Source: Multifurca ochricompacta
Lineage: Eukaryota; Basidiomycota; Agaricomycetes; Russulales; Russulaceae
Assembly: GCA_022496185.1 (NCBI GenBank)
Contig: WTXG01000348.1
Coordinates: 1 to 32,917 of the forward strand
Length of the DNA: 32,917 bases
Direction of reading: 5' to 3'
Shown here: positions 31,652 through 32,917 of the stretch, in pieces
How positions within the stretch are numbered: position 1 is the first letter of the stretch
Layout of the letters: each line of letters starts with the position of its first letter
The notes under the pieces: generated by a model
The model's input: the letters and a program-made list of their open reading frames with translations, nothing else
The model's database searches: none
What the model was told of the DNA's origin: nothing
Position numbers and translations under genes: made by a program

Positions 31652-32917
31652 CTATTGTTCCTCGGCGCCGTGCTCCAACAAAAACTGCATAACCTCGTGA
31701 CGGTCATTAATAGATGCCACACGAAATGGAGACCAACTATCTTGATGCCCTGCATTCACGTCTGCACCGCGCGCGAGCAATAACCGAGCGACATCGAGCA
31801 TCCCTTCAATAGATGCCAGATGCAGTGGGGTGCTTTTTAGACTAGTCAGTGCGTGTATGTCGGCTCCGCGCTCAAGGAGCAATTGCACAACTTTCAAATG
31901 TCCGCCTGCTGCTGCGAAGTGCAGAGGCGTCCAGCTGCTCCCATCCTTGGCGTTAAGATCGGCATTGTGCTGAAGCAGTAAGTCCACGGCCTCGAGGTGT
32001 CCCATGCTAGATGCATCATGCAATGGAGTCCAGCGGCTCTCGCTCTGCACGTTCGCATCGACACCATGCGCGATTAGAAGGTGAATAAGCTTGGCGTGTC
32101 CACAATATGAGGCCGCATGCAACGGGGTACCACGTTGGCCCCCTTTAAGATGTATATCTTGCGGGGATATACTAATGAGGTGCTCTGCTAGACCACGAAG
32201 TCCGCATAACGCCGCATAATATAAAGGCCCTGCTCCGGTTCCAACGGCCGTTCATTGAGATCCTTCGCGGATAGTTCCTTTCCTCTGTCTATGTCATAGA
32301 TCCAGATCCATGCCCGAAAGTGTGGCTTGGTTGCATCAAATAATTGCTCAATGTCATATCGAATCTGTGGCGAAATGTTTTCGGACTTGGCGTGCTCGAC
32401 CCAATACTGAGCTGCATAGAAAGCAAGTGGAAATTTCCCCAGCCGATCTTTGTGGATATCTTCATCTAGCTGGAGTAGCGTTGTGAGGCAGGCTTGAGCA
32501 AGGAGCATGTGCGCCGGTTCTAAAGGTATGTAGTAACGCAGAATGCTTCTCACCCTTCTGTTCGCAAGGCGATCCGAAGTCAAGAACTCCTTCACTGAAA
32601 AATGCGAGAATTGAACGACTTGAGAACCTTCGACATCAATGACGGAGATTAAACTTGAGCATGCGATAGAACTGCCTCTTCCGCATCTTCAGGGCGCCAG
32701 CCCTCCTCCAACTTGGGCGCAGTTTGCGAATCAAACTGAATCGCAAAGATCTCCGCAAGTTCTTCGACCTTAAGTGGTCGAACCGATGCAATTAAACACT
32801 GGAAGAGACGGTGGGCGTGCTGCCATTTCTCTTCAGGAATTCCTTCTAATGTCCGTTCGTATGTTTCATCCAGGGTAACCGGGAGCTCATTTAGAGCACA
32901 CTTGATACTTGCCGGAA
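31652..32917 (-). pseudogene. STAND/NLR gene C, 3' part: NACHT C-terminal region plus ankyrin repeats, two frameshifts, cut by window edge
   Basis: The reading begins inside the exon equivalent to gene B 29280 onward (PASIKCALNELPVTLDETYERTLEGIPEEKW). It continues through EELAEIFAIQFDS, FSHFSVKEFLTSDR and PLEPAHMLLAQACL to GPLYYAALCGL, then one degenerate and five regular ankyrin units, ending LLEHGAEEQ at a TAG (31652-31654). Two one-base losses break it. One is near 32664, where CTATCGCATGC should code LSACSSL and instead leads to TAA. The other is near 32226-32230 (GGCC for GGCCC), before PLYYAA. Goodbye, P-loop and Walker B would lie beyond 32917. It is closely similar to gene B and in opposite orientation. 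If the losses are sequencing errors, it is an intact gene. Confidence 0.75.

Noticed and set aside
1..32917. CRISPR array, rRNA, prophage or bacterial operon
   Set aside because: No spaced direct repeats, rRNA-like sequence or prokaryotic gene layout; intron-rich fungal genes throughout.

Overview
The window reads as nuclear DNA of a filamentous basidiomycete, most likely an agaricomycete. Genes carry many short GT-AG introns of about 45-110 bp, intergenic DNA is full of homopolymers and simple repeats, and the proteins I recognise are agaricomycete in type: a multi-module secreted CBM19-like protein, metaxin, VPS54, and STAND/NLR proteins with a Goodbye N-terminus, NACHT domain and ankyrin repeats. 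I infer the taxon from gene content only.

Left part (1-11187): mostly non-coding, low-complexity sequence. Minus-strand genes are a disordered RS-rich protein (2085-2972), a nine-exon secreted protein with three tandem cysteine-rich modules (6498-8735), and a tentative small secretory or membrane gene (9886-10632). Two TATA-bearing leader-like stretches (about 480-670 and 5280-5777) have no recognisable downstream reading frame.

Middle part (11188-16652): two housekeeping genes are divergently transcribed from a 190-bp shared promoter. The minus-strand gene is a metaxin-like mitochondrial outer-membrane import (SAM) subunit. The plus-strand gene is VPS54, the GARP tethering subunit, in eight phase-consistent exons.

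Right part (16653-32917): an accessory, immune-type region. After about 2 kb without an intact gene (with a possible hydrophobin relic) comes a roughly 0.9-kb element with long inverted repeats. Then come three STAND genes. Gene A (19967-25998) has a Goodbye-NACHT-ankyrin chain with about 18 ankyrin units, joined in phase to an upstream agaricomycete module of unknown function, so it may be one 1763-residue fusion. Gene B (26971-30643) has the same architecture plus a 14-residue heptad repeat linker and 7 ankyrin units. Gene C (31652 to beyond the right edge) lies tail-to-tail with B and closely resembles it. In this family, ligand sensing by the repeats is thought to trigger NACHT oligomerisation and signalling through the N-terminal domain in non-self recognition or regulated cell death.

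Single-base losses, several in short homopolymers, break the secreted gene (three), gene B (one) and gene C (two), while VPS54, metaxin and the gene A NACHT-ankyrin exons are clean. This could be uncorrected sequencing error or genuine pseudogenisation. It also bears on whether the gene A fusion is real. All splice sites were placed by eye from GT-AG signals, phase and family resemblance.
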